Assembly (NCBI GenBank): GCA_944321765.1
Contig: CALUMQ010000018.1
Coordinates: forward strand, 1-58,242
Origin: an uncultured Alistipes sp.
GTDB taxonomy: Bacteria > Bacteroidota > Bacteroidia > Bacteroidales > Rikenellaceae
Direction: 5' to 3'
DNA length: 58,242 nucleotides
Of this stretch, positions 51,239 to 58,242 are shown piece by piece. The first letter of the stretch is position 1, and each line of letters begins with the position of its first letter. Below the pieces are notes generated by a model. It was not told where the DNA came from. It worked only from the letters and a program-made list of their open reading frames with translations, and ran no database searches. The position numbers and the translations under genes were made by a program.

Positions 51239-51645
51239 GACTATTTTTTCAGATTATATTTTATCAGTTATTATCATTTATAAACCCCTGTTATGCAACC
51301 CCTGCAAGACAAGGAGGCCCTTCCGCCAAGGAGCGCCCCGCACCAAACGGATTCATTCAAAGAGTTCCTTCGGGGCGAAAATCCCATTTACAAAAAAAAT
51401 GCTTTTCAGGCGAAAAAACCAGCATCCCGGAGCAAATTTATCGACAAGTTATCTACAAATCCATCGCTTCGAATCCATATCGGCTCTCCATGCTCTTTCG
51501 GGCCCGTTTCCGTCATTCCGGGCGACACAGACCGCCAAAACACAGCATTTTGAAGAAACGAAGCGCCGTTCAAGCAGGCGGACGACAAGGACTCCACACC
51601 CTGTTACGGCTGCGGAGTCTTCGGTTCGCTCCGTTTGCGGAGCAG
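51239..51645. other. nrdJ-ridA intergenic region with paired DnaA-box-like 9-mers
   Basis: No credible gene is found here. Two direct 9-mers, TTATCGACA at 51438-51446 and TTATCTACA at 51449-51457, each with one mismatch to the DnaA box TTATCCACA, are 11 bp apart (one helical turn). They lie about 200 bp upstream of the nrdJ ATG. No TAnnTTTG promoter was recognised for nrdJ. The region also holds several unremarkable short open frames and the GACTCC/GGAGTC pairing near the ridA end. Confidence 0.5.
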
Positions 51646-52020
51646 CTACTTCACTGCAATGGCGTCGATCTCGACCAGCGCACCCATCGGCAGAGCGGCC
51701 ACCTGGTAACATACGCGGGCGGGCATCTCGGAGGTGAAGTATTCGGCATAAACGCCGTTCATCGCCCCGAAATCACCGATCGACTGCAACAGCACGGTGG
51801 TCTTCACGACATTCGAAAAGTCGTACCCGGCCTCCCGGAGGATATGACCCAGGTTTTCGAGCGACTGGCGCGTCTGCGCTTCGATGCCCTCGGGCATCTT
51901 GCCCGTCGAGGCGTCGATCGGGAGCTGTCCCGAGAGGTAGAGCGTCGAGCCGTCCGCAACGGCCTGCGAATAGGGGCCCACGGCCTTCGGCGCGTGAGGC
52001 GATGCGATGATCTTTTTCAT
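51646..52020 (-). CDS. ridA: RidA family reactive enamine/imine deaminase
   Basis: This 124-residue trimeric enzyme hydrolyses reactive enamines such as 2-aminoacrylate released by PLP enzymes. The signature is complete: KKIIASPHAPKAVGPYSQAVADGSTLYLSGQLPID at the N-terminus, QTRQSLENLGHILREAGYDFSNVVKTTVLLQ, and the arginine-containing EMPARVCYQVAALPMGALVEIDAIA. The start at 52020 is the conserved N-terminus. A perfect -7 box TACCTTTG lies on the minus strand at 52108-52115, 87 nt upstream. It is divergent from a META lipoprotein gene. Confidence 0.95.
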   Translation of the reverse strand: MKKIIASPHAPKAVGPYSQAVADGSTLYLSGQLPIDASTGKMPEGIEAQTRQSLENLGHILREAGYDFSNVVKTTVLLQSIGDFGAMNGVYAEYFTSEMPARVCYQVAALPMGALVEIDAIAVK

Positions 52021-52107
52021 GATGCGAATACTTATATCTCTTGTTTTCAATTATATCGGATCCGTATACCGCTTCCGGGAAGATGTCACTCTCCCGGCAC
52101 GGCCGTA

Positions 52108-52135
52108 CAAAGGTACGATTATTTCCGTATATTTG
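52108..52135. promoter_or_regulatory. Divergent -7 boxes for ridA (minus) and the META lipoprotein (plus)
   Basis: The minus strand carries TACCTTTG at 52108-52115 and the plus strand carries TATATTTG at 52128-52135. They are 12 bp apart, the same spacing seen between the xerC and flavin reductase boxes. Clear -33 elements were not found. Confidence 0.6.
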
Positions 52136-52159
52136 CACGAACGAAAAACATCGAATCGC

Positions 52160-52585
52160 ATGAAAATTCTATTCCGTCTCGCTGCGCTCGTCGCAACGGT
52201 CGCTCTTACAGCCGGATGCTGCAACTGCCGCTCCTACCAGAAAAAAACACGCCGTCCGCTCGTCGGAACCGAGTGGCAACTGATCCAGCTCGAAGGTCGG
52301 AACGTGAAGGCCGACCCGGGAACCTTTACCCTGCGTCTTGACGACGGAGGCAACGTCTCGGGCATGGGAGCCTGCAACCATCTGATGGGAAGCTACTCCA
52401 CCGGAGAGCGCCGTGCGCTGAAGATCGGGCCTCTCGCATCGACGAAAATGGCCTGTCCGAATCTCGGGCAGGAGCAGCAGTTCCTGCGTGCCATCGAGGC
52501 AACGACCCACTACGACATGGACGGTCCGATGTTGCTGCTGCTCTCCAACGGAGAACTGCGGGCCGTTTTCCAGGCCAAGCCCTGA
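52160..52585 (+). CDS. META domain lipoprotein (HslJ-like)
   Basis: This 141-residue lipoprotein has Cys20 after ALTAG, followed by a second Cys. The remainder is a META domain: LVGTEWQLIQLEGRNV, FTLRLDDGGNVSGMGACNHLMGSY, and LASTKMACPNLGQEQQFLRAIEATTHYDMDGPMLLL. META domains occur in HslJ (a heat-inducible outer-membrane protein linked to novobiocin resistance) and in many Bacteroidota lipoproteins, usually of unknown role. The promoter is at 52128-52135. The gene is a single transcription unit. Confidence 0.88.
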   Translation: MKILFRLAALVATVALTAGCCNCRSYQKKTRRPLVGTEWQLIQLEGRNVKADPGTFTLRLDDGGNVSGMGACNHLMGSYSTGERRALKIGPLASTKMACPNLGQEQQFLRAIEATTHYDMDGPMLLLLSNGELRAVFQAKP

Positions 52586-52650
52586 TTCCGCAAAGGGAAC
52601 GAACCTGCCTGACCTCACGCATTGGGAGCGTCGCAGCCCCCTCGAAAAAT

Positions 52651-52690
52651 GAAGATCCCGGACGCCGCCACGCGGCATCCGGGATCTCTT
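52651..52690 (-). terminator. Terminator of mdh, possibly bidirectional
   Basis: On the minus strand GAAGAGATCCCGGA pairs with TCCGGGATCTTC around a GCC-GC-rich loop, followed by ATTTTTC. It lies 46 nt beyond the mdh stop. Confidence 0.8.
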
Positions 52691-52735
52691 CGTTTCAGGC
52701 TTCACCGACTCCACGCGAAGCCGGTAACAACTTCC

Positions 52736-53734
52736 TTACTTCAGGTTCGGGTTCAGCTCGCCCCACTTGTCAATAGCGGGCAGGACACCCATCTCGATCA
52801 CCTCGTCACGCATCTTGCAGAGGTGCTCGTAGCTCTCCTGCAGCTTTTTGTGCTCCTCGGGAAGGCCCTTTACATCCTTGTAGTGTACGCCATCCTTGGT
52901 GATCTCCGTCTCCATGGCCATCATGATGTGGTTGAACTCTCCGTTGTTCACGTAGGTTCCGGCGGGATACTCGAAGGGTTTGCCGCCCATGGCTGCCGCG
53001 ATCATGCAGATCGAGACGTAAGCCGGGCTCTGGAACGACGAACGGCCGCGCAGGTCGATGATGTGCTTGCCACCCTGGATTACACGCTGCTGCAGCTCTG
53101 CCCAGTCGCTTTCGGGCATCTTCGTGCCGATGAGCTCCGAGAGGGGCTTGCCGGCAACCATCGTCGTCGAGGCGAAGACGGCCATCTGCTCGCCGTGGCC
53201 GCCGTAGGTACGGCAGTTGCGAACCTCGTCGGGCGAGATCTTGAAATACTTGGCCAGCTCCGAACGCAGACGCGTCGAGTCAAGCGCTGCAAGCGTCGTA
53301 ACCTGCGAAGGCTTCAGTCCGGAGTAGATCAGCGTGATGAGGCCCGTGATGTCGGCCGGGTTGAAGATCACCACGACATGCTTTACATCGGGGCAGTAAG
53401 CCTTGAGGTTCTTACCGAAATCCTCGGCGATCTGTGCGTTGCCCTTGAGCAGGTCCTCACGCGTCATGCCGGCCTTGCGGGCTGCGCCGCCCGACGATAC
53501 AACGTACGATGCGCCGCTCAGCGCCTCCTTGACGTCGGTGGTCCACGTCAGGTTCACACCCTCGAATGCACAGTGGTACAACTCCTCGGCAACACCCTCC
53601 AGTGCCGGAGCAAAGGGATCGTACAGACAAATGTTCGGCGTCAGATGCAACATCATTGCCGTTTGAGCCATGTTCGAGCCGATCATGCCGGCTGCGCCCA
53701 CGATCGTGAGCTTCTCATTCGTCAGAAATTCCAT
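52736..53734 (-). CDS. mdh: Malate dehydrogenase (LDH/MDH family)
   Basis: This 332-residue enzyme interconverts malate and oxaloacetate with NAD. It has the N-terminal Rossmann motif LTIVGAAGMIGSNMAQTAM, the cofactor-region LYDPFAPALEGVAEELYHC, the VVSSGGAARKAGMTREDLL loop, VVVIFNPADITGLITL and the catalytic His in RTYGGHGEQMAVF. These are shared by malate and lactate dehydrogenases. Arg in the MTRED substrate loop argues for malate. It is slightly longer than typical because of an insert-rich C-terminus. A class I fumarase, the preceding TCA step, lies nearby at 57.3 kb. Confidence 0.88.
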   Translation of the reverse strand: MEFLTNEKLTIVGAAGMIGSNMAQTAMMLHLTPNICLYDPFAPALEGVAEELYHCAFEGVNLTWTTDVKEALSGASYVVSSGGAARKAGMTREDLLKGNAQIAEDFGKNLKAYCPDVKHVVVIFNPADITGLITLIYSGLKPSQVTTLAALDSTRLRSELAKYFKISPDEVRNCRTYGGHGEQMAVFASTTMVAGKPLSELIGTKMPESDWAELQQRVIQGGKHIIDLRGRSSFQSPAYVSICMIAAAMGGKPFEYPAGTYVNNGEFNHIMMAMETEITKDGVHYKDVKGLPEEHKKLQESYEHLCKMRDEVIEMGVLPAIDKWGELNPNLK

Positions 53735-53888
53735 AATCGTTTGGTTTTTTTGTGAAACTTGTTTATTTCTGAAAACTTCAGTTATCCGTTCGTTAATTTT
53801 CCACTCTTTCCGCGGTCCCCACAACCTTTTCCGGATCTTCATTCAAGGCGGGGCCCCACCTCTCTCATCCGTCCGTCCCCCCCCGGTC

Positions 53889-54485
53889 TTACTCTATTTC
53901 CCGCCGGTTGAGCAGCGCGTGCGTGATGGTCAGTTCATCGACGTACTCCAGCTCGTCGCCGAAACCGATGCCCCGGGCGATCGAGGTAATCTTCAGCCCC
54001 GGGAACTGCCGGAGGCGGTTCAACAGGTAGAAGAGCGTCGTCTCGCCCTCGACCGACGTCGAGATGGCCAGAATCACCTCCTTCACGCCTCCTGCGGCGA
54101 TGCGTTCGCACAGCAGGTCGATTGTCAGATCCGACGGTGCAATGCCCTGCATGGGGGAGATCACGCCTCCCAGCACGTGGTACAGTCCCCGGTACTGATG
54201 CGTGTTTTCGATCGATAACACATCGGCCACCTGCTCCACCACACAGATTGTCGCATGATCCCGCTCCGCATCGCTGCAGATCGGACAGATCTCCTCGTCG
54301 GAGAGGTTGTTGCAAACCGCGCAGTGGCGAATCTCGTTGCGGAATCGGTCGATGCTCCGCGTCATCTCCGCCACAGACTCACGCTCCATGCGCAGGATGT
54401 GCATCGCCAGACGCAACGCCGTGCGGCGCCCCACTCCCGGGAGCTTCGACAACTCGCCGACAACCTCCTGTAACAGCTGCGACAT
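53889..54485 (-). CDS. recR: Recombination protein RecR
   Basis: This 198-residue protein has the full RecR plan: N-terminal HhH region LVGELSKLPGVGRRTALRLAMHIL, the four-Cys zinc finger CAVCNNLSDEEICPIC, a TOPRIM domain (ICVVEQVADVLSIENTHQYRGLYHVLGG) and the C-terminal GVKEVILAISTSVEGETTLFYLL. RecR works with RecO and RecF to load RecA. Its ATG touches the stop codon of batE with no gap, so the two share a transcript. Confidence 0.97.
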   Translation of the reverse strand: MSQLLQEVVGELSKLPGVGRRTALRLAMHILRMERESVAEMTRSIDRFRNEIRHCAVCNNLSDEEICPICSDAERDHATICVVEQVADVLSIENTHQYRGLYHVLGGVISPMQGIAPSDLTIDLLCERIAAGGVKEVILAISTSVEGETTLFYLLNRLRQFPGLKITSIARGIGFGDELEYVDELTITHALLNRREIE

Positions 54486-55349
54486 CTATATCGTTTCGAT
54501 CGTTCGTGCTTCGAGCCACCCCTTCTTGCCGTCGGAGATGGTGACCTCGCACCATCCGTCCAGGCGATCGGAGATCTCGACAAGCGTTCCCTCGTGAAGC
54601 ACGAAGAGGTCCGTCGCCGACTTGTCGGGCGAACTCTTCACGGCAGCCGACGAGGTCATCACCACCCCCTGCGAATCGTCGAGCATCTCGCGACGCTCGC
54701 CCAGGGCGAACCAGCTCGAAACCACGAACAACAGGAAGGTGACGATCGTGCCGTAGAATCCCGCCTTGCGCAACGTCATGCGCGAGGCCAGCAGATAGAG
54801 CAGGAAGAGCCCCAGCGCCGCGGCCAGCGCCACGAGCGAAATGATACTCCAGGCCGTGCAGCTCATCGTATGGCGTACGTCGCGGATCCACTTCGAGAGG
54901 AAGAACTCGGGAATCTGCTCGATCTTGTCCTTCGTCCGCGACTCGGCGACATGCAGGTTGTAGCGGATGTCATCGTTGCCCGGCGACATGCGCTGCGCCC
55001 GATGATAGAACAGGATCGCCTTTCCCAACTGGTTATCCTTGAAGCAGGAGTTTGCAAGATTATAGTAGAGTTTCACGGAGCTCAGTCCCCGGGCGAGCAG
55101 CGCCTCGTAAAGCTCCGCCGCGCCATGGTAGTCACCGTTGATATAGGCCGTGTTCGCACGGTCCCACAACTGTTCGGGGGTTGCCGCAGCATCCGTCGCC
55201 CCGGAAGCCGCCGCACCCTCCGCAGCGCCCGCCACGACCGTCTCCGCAGCCGGTTCCATCAGGCTGTCGGCCAGGCTGTCGGCATCCTCCCGGGTGTAGG
55301 TCGCCACGAAACTGCCGAGCAGCGTCAGGATAAGAATCAATCGTTTCAT
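54486..55349 (-). CDS. batE: BatE-like TPR and SH3 domain membrane protein
   Basis: This 287-residue inner-membrane protein starts with a signal or anchor segment (KRLILILTLLGSFVA), followed by an Ala-rich linker and TPR-like helices (WDRANTAYINGDYHGAAELYEALLARG, GKAILFYHRAQRMSPGN). Two transmembrane helices (SIISLVALAAALGLFLLYLL and FYGTIVTFLLFVVSSWFAL) and a C-terminal SH3-like strand set (GTLVEISDRLDGWCEVTISDGKKGWLEA) complete the BatE layout. BatE belongs to the Bacteroidota aerotolerance (bat) operon. It lies 6 nt after batD. Confidence 0.87.
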   Translation of the reverse strand: MKRLILILTLLGSFVATYTREDADSLADSLMEPAAETVVAGAAEGAAASGATDAAATPEQLWDRANTAYINGDYHGAAELYEALLARGLSSVKLYYNLANSCFKDNQLGKAILFYHRAQRMSPGNDDIRYNLHVAESRTKDKIEQIPEFFLSKWIRDVRHTMSCTAWSIISLVALAAALGLFLLYLLASRMTLRKAGFYGTIVTFLLFVVSSWFALGERREMLDDSQGVVMTSSAAVKSSPDKSATDLFVLHEGTLVEISDRLDGWCEVTISDGKKGWLEARTIETI

Positions 55350-55355
55350 AACACG

Positions 55356-57215
55356 CTATCGTTTTATCACGGCCTCGATCCGCGAGATCAGATCCACCCC
55401 TTCGGAGTAGACGTCGCTCATGCGCGCCGACTCCGCCGGCGAATACTGCGCCTCGTCGCACTGCGAGATGATGTTGGTGAAGCGCTGCGAATCCTCGGCC
55501 GACACGCCGCGTTTGTGCAGCTCCTCACGGACGTTCTCCTTCGTAAGGTTGGCCACCGGGATGTTGAACTTGTCGCCCATGTAGCCCCACAGCGCCCGCA
55601 GCATCTCCTCGTAGAAGGCATGGCGGTTCTGCGCCTCCATATATCCCTTGGCCGCCTTAAAGCGCTGCACGGCAACCTTGTTGGCGCGCTTGCCGCGGAT
55701 GAGCGCCAGATTCTGCGACTCGCGGATGCGCTTGCGCAGCGCGACATACACCGCGACGAATGCCACGACGATGAGCGCCAGCACGCCCCAATAAACCGCA
55801 CTGAAGAGGAACGGAACGCGCGCTGTCCGCAGCTGCGGATTTCCCAGCTTGATGAAGCGGATATCCTCGCCCAGCAGCCGCACCTCCTCCTTCGACATGC
55901 CGCGGCCCGACAGCACCACCGCATCTCCGCCGCCATGTTCGTCGGGCGTAATTTCGAGAGTCAGCGGGCGCGACTTCAGGGTCACATACTCGTTCCGCTG
56001 GGGATCGAAGTAGGTAAACTCGATCGGATCGACCGCATAGCTTCCCTCGGCCCGGGCGATGAACGGATACTCGAACTGACGGTATCCCGAGATGCCCGAC
56101 GACGAGGGGGTGATCGACTCGGTCGTCTTGACGTTGTACTGCTCGAACGAAGTCGGCAGCGGCAGCTTCGGAGCCTGCACGAAGGTGAGGTTGCCGCGAC
56201 CCGAAATCTTCACCGTAAAGGTCTCGGCGGAGTTGGCCGCGAAGTGCTCCGACGGAAGTTTCGTATCCATCGTGAAGCTGCCCACGGCGCCCGTGAAGCT
56301 GGCCGGAGCTCCGCCGGGAAGTGCCTTGACCGTGACGCTCGTGCGCTGGCTCTGCACCTTGCGCGGCACGTTGTAAACCTCGTGTCCGCGGCCAAAGAAG
56401 GGGTCGGCGTTACGACTCTGCACCACAACCTGCGCCACGACCGTCAGATCGACCGGATCGATCGTCAGCGTTCCGACCTGCTGCGGATAGAGCAGGTAGT
56501 CGTAGAGCACGCGCGTCTCGTAGACCTTGCCGTTGTAGGTCTCGCGGCCCACGCGCGCCGCATTGGGATCCGACAGATCCTGTGACCAGAATCCGTTGAA
56601 CGACGGCGCCGACTCGGGCACCAGATTCACATACGGAACCCGCGTATAGAGTTTGAAGGCCACGTGCAGCGGTTCGTTCTTGTAGACCGACTGCCGCGAC
56701 ACGACGGCACGCAGCAGGATATCGTCCTTGCCGATCTGATTCTGCACGTCGGGCTGCTCCCCGGAGGCGTTGCCGCCTCCCCCGCCCTGAGCCTGTGGTG
56801 TTTGCTGCGACGAGCCCTCGTTGACGATCTCGATGGGCATCGGCTCCGTACGATAGGTCGTGCCGTTGACCTTCACCTCCGCAGCGCCCAGCGTCACGTT
56901 GCCCGCCGCCTGCGGCAGCAGCACATAGGTAAAGGCGTAACTGTACGACTTGGTGATCGATCCGTTGATGTACTGGATCGACGACCCGGTCGATACCGAC
57001 GGACCCGCGATGACGTCGAAACCCTCGAACGTCGGGGGCTGGAACGTGTTCTTGTCGGGTTCGGCATTGAGCGTGAACTCCACGCGGAAGGCCTCGCCGA
57101 CTGCCACCGTCAGCGGAGAGCTGGCTTCAAAAGTGACCTTCTCGGCTCCTGTGGCCGAGAAGATCGCCAGCACCGAGAGTGCCGTCAGAAAAAGTTTTGC
57201 AACGAATGCTCTCAT
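55356..57215 (-). CDS. batD: BatD-like protein
   Basis: This 619-residue protein has a signal peptide (FLTALSVLAIFSATG), several repeated beta-sandwich segments (VTFEASSPLTVAVGEAFRVEFTLNAEPD, the low-complexity QQTPQAQGGGGGNASG linker, FNGFWSQDLSDPN), a transmembrane helix (FSAVYWGVLALIVVAFVAVYVAL) and a cytoplasmic helical tail. This is the BatD/oxygen-tolerance family. The rest of the usual moxR-batA-batB-batC set is not here; directly upstream, after 74 nt, is a fumarase gene. The cluster therefore is split. Confidence 0.9.
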   Translation of the reverse strand: MRAFVAKLFLTALSVLAIFSATGAEKVTFEASSPLTVAVGEAFRVEFTLNAEPDKNTFQPPTFEGFDVIAGPSVSTGSSIQYINGSITKSYSYAFTYVLLPQAAGNVTLGAAEVKVNGTTYRTEPMPIEIVNEGSSQQTPQAQGGGGGNASGEQPDVQNQIGKDDILLRAVVSRQSVYKNEPLHVAFKLYTRVPYVNLVPESAPSFNGFWSQDLSDPNAARVGRETYNGKVYETRVLYDYLLYPQQVGTLTIDPVDLTVVAQVVVQSRNADPFFGRGHEVYNVPRKVQSQRTSVTVKALPGGAPASFTGAVGSFTMDTKLPSEHFAANSAETFTVKISGRGNLTFVQAPKLPLPTSFEQYNVKTTESITPSSSGISGYRQFEYPFIARAEGSYAVDPIEFTYFDPQRNEYVTLKSRPLTLEITPDEHGGGDAVVLSGRGMSKEEVRLLGEDIRFIKLGNPQLRTARVPFLFSAVYWGVLALIVVAFVAVYVALRKRIRESQNLALIRGKRANKVAVQRFKAAKGYMEAQNRHAFYEEMLRALWGYMGDKFNIPVANLTKENVREELHKRGVSAEDSQRFTNIISQCDEAQYSPAESARMSDVYSEGVDLISRIEAVIKR

Positions 57216-57289
57216 GGAGTCTGCAATAAGTTCTACATCCGATTCAACAACGAAAAACGCCGCGCATTAGTATGCTCCGGAGGGTTTTT

Positions 57290-58242
57290 TCAGTGCTTGA
57301 ACTCGGCGAAGAAGTCGTTGCCCTTGTCATCGACGATGATGAATGCCGGGAAGTTCTCGACATAGATCTTGCGGACGGCCTCCATGCCCAGTTCGGGGAA
57401 GTCGATCACCTCGACCGACTTGATCGAATTCTTGGCAAGAATGGCGGCCGGACCGCCGATCGATCCGAGGTAGAAACCGCCGTTGGCCTTGCAGGCGTCC
57501 GTCACGGCCTGCGAACGGTTGCCCTTGGCCACCATGACCATCGAACCGCCGTACTTCTGGAACAGATCGACATAGGGATCCATACGTCCGGCCGTCGTCG
57601 GGCCGAACGATCCCGAAGCCATGCCCTGCGGTGTCTTGGCCGGACCGGCGTAGTAGACCGGGTGCTTCTTGAAGTACTCGGGCATCGGCTTGCCCTCGTC
57701 GAGCATCTGCTTGATGCGTGCGTGGGCGATATCGCGGGCCACGATGAGCGTACCCTTCAGATTCAGACGCGTCTTGATCGGGTACTTGGTCAGAATCGCA
57801 CGCACCTTGTCCATGCCCTCGTCGAGGTCGATGTCCACCGCGGGCGACATGGCCGGAGCCTCCTTCGGCAGGAAGCGTGCGGGGTTCTTCTCCAGCTCCT
57901 CGAGGAAGATGCCCTCGGGCGTGATCTTGGCCTTGATGTTGCGGTCGGCCGAGCAGCTGACGCCGATGGCCACGGGGCACGAGGCGGCGTGACGCGGTGC
58001 GCGGATCACCCGCACGTCGTGGACGAGGTACTTGCCGCCGAACTGGGCGCCCACACCGCTTTCGCGGCAGATCTTGAGCACCTTCTCCTCCCACTCCAGA
58101 TCGCGGAAGCAGCGGCCGCCCTCGTTGCCCGACGTGGGCAGCTCGTCGAGGTAGCCGGCCGAAGCCTTCTTGACGGTCGACAGACACATCTCGGCCGACG
58201 TGCCGCCGATGCAGATGGCCAGGTGGTAGGGCGGGCAGGCCG
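57290..58242 (-). CDS. fumA: Class I fumarate hydratase, C-terminal part (cut by the window edge)
   Basis: The open frame continues beyond 58242, so only about 317 C-terminal residues are seen, beginning [17 protein letters not shown] and with [59 protein letters not shown], and the FumA/FumB beta-domain [19 protein letters not shown] and [33 protein letters not shown]. These are the class I (iron-sulfur, oxygen-sensitive) fumarase motifs. It converts fumarate and malate and pairs with the mdh gene in this window. Next to batD/batE, an oxygen-tolerance link is possible but not shown. Confidence 0.93.
   Translation of the reverse strand, partial: ACPPYHLAICIGGTSAEMCLSTVKKASAGYLDELPTSGNEGGRCFRDLEWEEKVLKICRESGVGAQFGGKYLVHDVRVIRAPRHAASCPVAIGVSCSADRNIKAKITPEGIFLEELEKNPARFLPKEAPAMSPAVDIDLDEGMDKVRAILTKYPIKTRLNLKGTLIVARDIAHARIKQMLDEGKPMPEYFKKHPVYYAGPAKTPQGMASGSFGPTTAGRMDPYVDLFQKYGGSMVMVAKGNRSQAVTDACKANGGFYLGSIGGPAAILAKNSIKSVEVIDFPELGMEAVRKIYVENFPAFIIVDDKGNDFFAEFKH

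Noticed and set aside
1-58242. CRISPR arrays, insertion sequences, rRNA operons and prophage genes
   Set aside because: No regularly spaced repeats, transposase motifs or rRNA sequences were seen. The only mobile-element sign is the integrase fragment at the left edge.

Overview
The window reads as the chromosome of a high-GC Bacteroidales bacterium, most likely Alistipes or a close Rikenellaceae relative. The sequence evidence is the repeated Bacteroidota-type promoter (TTG, about 19-20 nt, TAnnTTTG), the near absence of Shine-Dalgarno sequences, several Bacteroidota families (a BtuG-like propeller lipoprotein, DUF4954, BatD/BatE, Arm-domain integrases) and GC-rich coding sequence between AT-rich control regions. 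The genus is inferred from this profile and was not tested by any search. Most of the window is core genome. The left edge looks like the end of an integrated element.

Layout. At 1-117 is the N-terminus of a tyrosine integrase that runs off the window, facing a tRNA-Leu at 406-487. Then come an FAD oxidoreductase and three glycosyltransferases (600-5475). The non-coding stretch 5476-6330 holds two promoter-driven, terminator-ended small RNA candidates that share an almost identical leader of about 60 nt. Next are a DUF3298 lipoprotein, tRNA-Glu, hpf-xerC, a flavin reductase and a GH20 hexosaminidase. A cobalamin riboswitch at 14738-14932 precedes btuG-like and btuB-like genes. It is divergent from gcvP, and slyD follows gcvP.

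The most unusual protein-coding block is 18920-23854: a Ser/Thr-kinase-like WG-repeat protein, a DUF4954 beta-helix protein, a VWA protein with an intact MIDAS motif, and a second WG-repeat protein whose kinase-like fold has lost the catalytic Asp. Downstream are trxB, a small lipoprotein, rnz, an RNA methyltransferase, pdxA, thrS and infC (which appears to start at AUC).

The 31.1-34.7 kb block is surface-glycan related: a LuxE-like enzyme, a CMP-sugar synthetase, a GT42/DUF115-like protein and a GT2. It is followed by an esterase, clpB, a secreted HIUase-like protein, dnaX (with an A10 slippery run at the gamma/tau boundary), tyrS, folB, an NSS transporter, ribH, a TPR protein and recF-DUF721. 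The last part holds an OmpA-like porin, the B12-dependent class II ribonucleotide reductase nrdJ, ridA, a META lipoprotein, mdh, recR, batE, batD and a partial class I fumarase.

Themes that connect genes: B12 uptake (riboswitch, btuG, btuB) and B12 use (nrdJ); DNA replication and repair (dnaX, recF, recR, DUF721, xerC); translation (thrS, infC, tyrS, hpf, two tRNAs); and several promoters placed so close to the ATG that leaderless mRNAs are expected.
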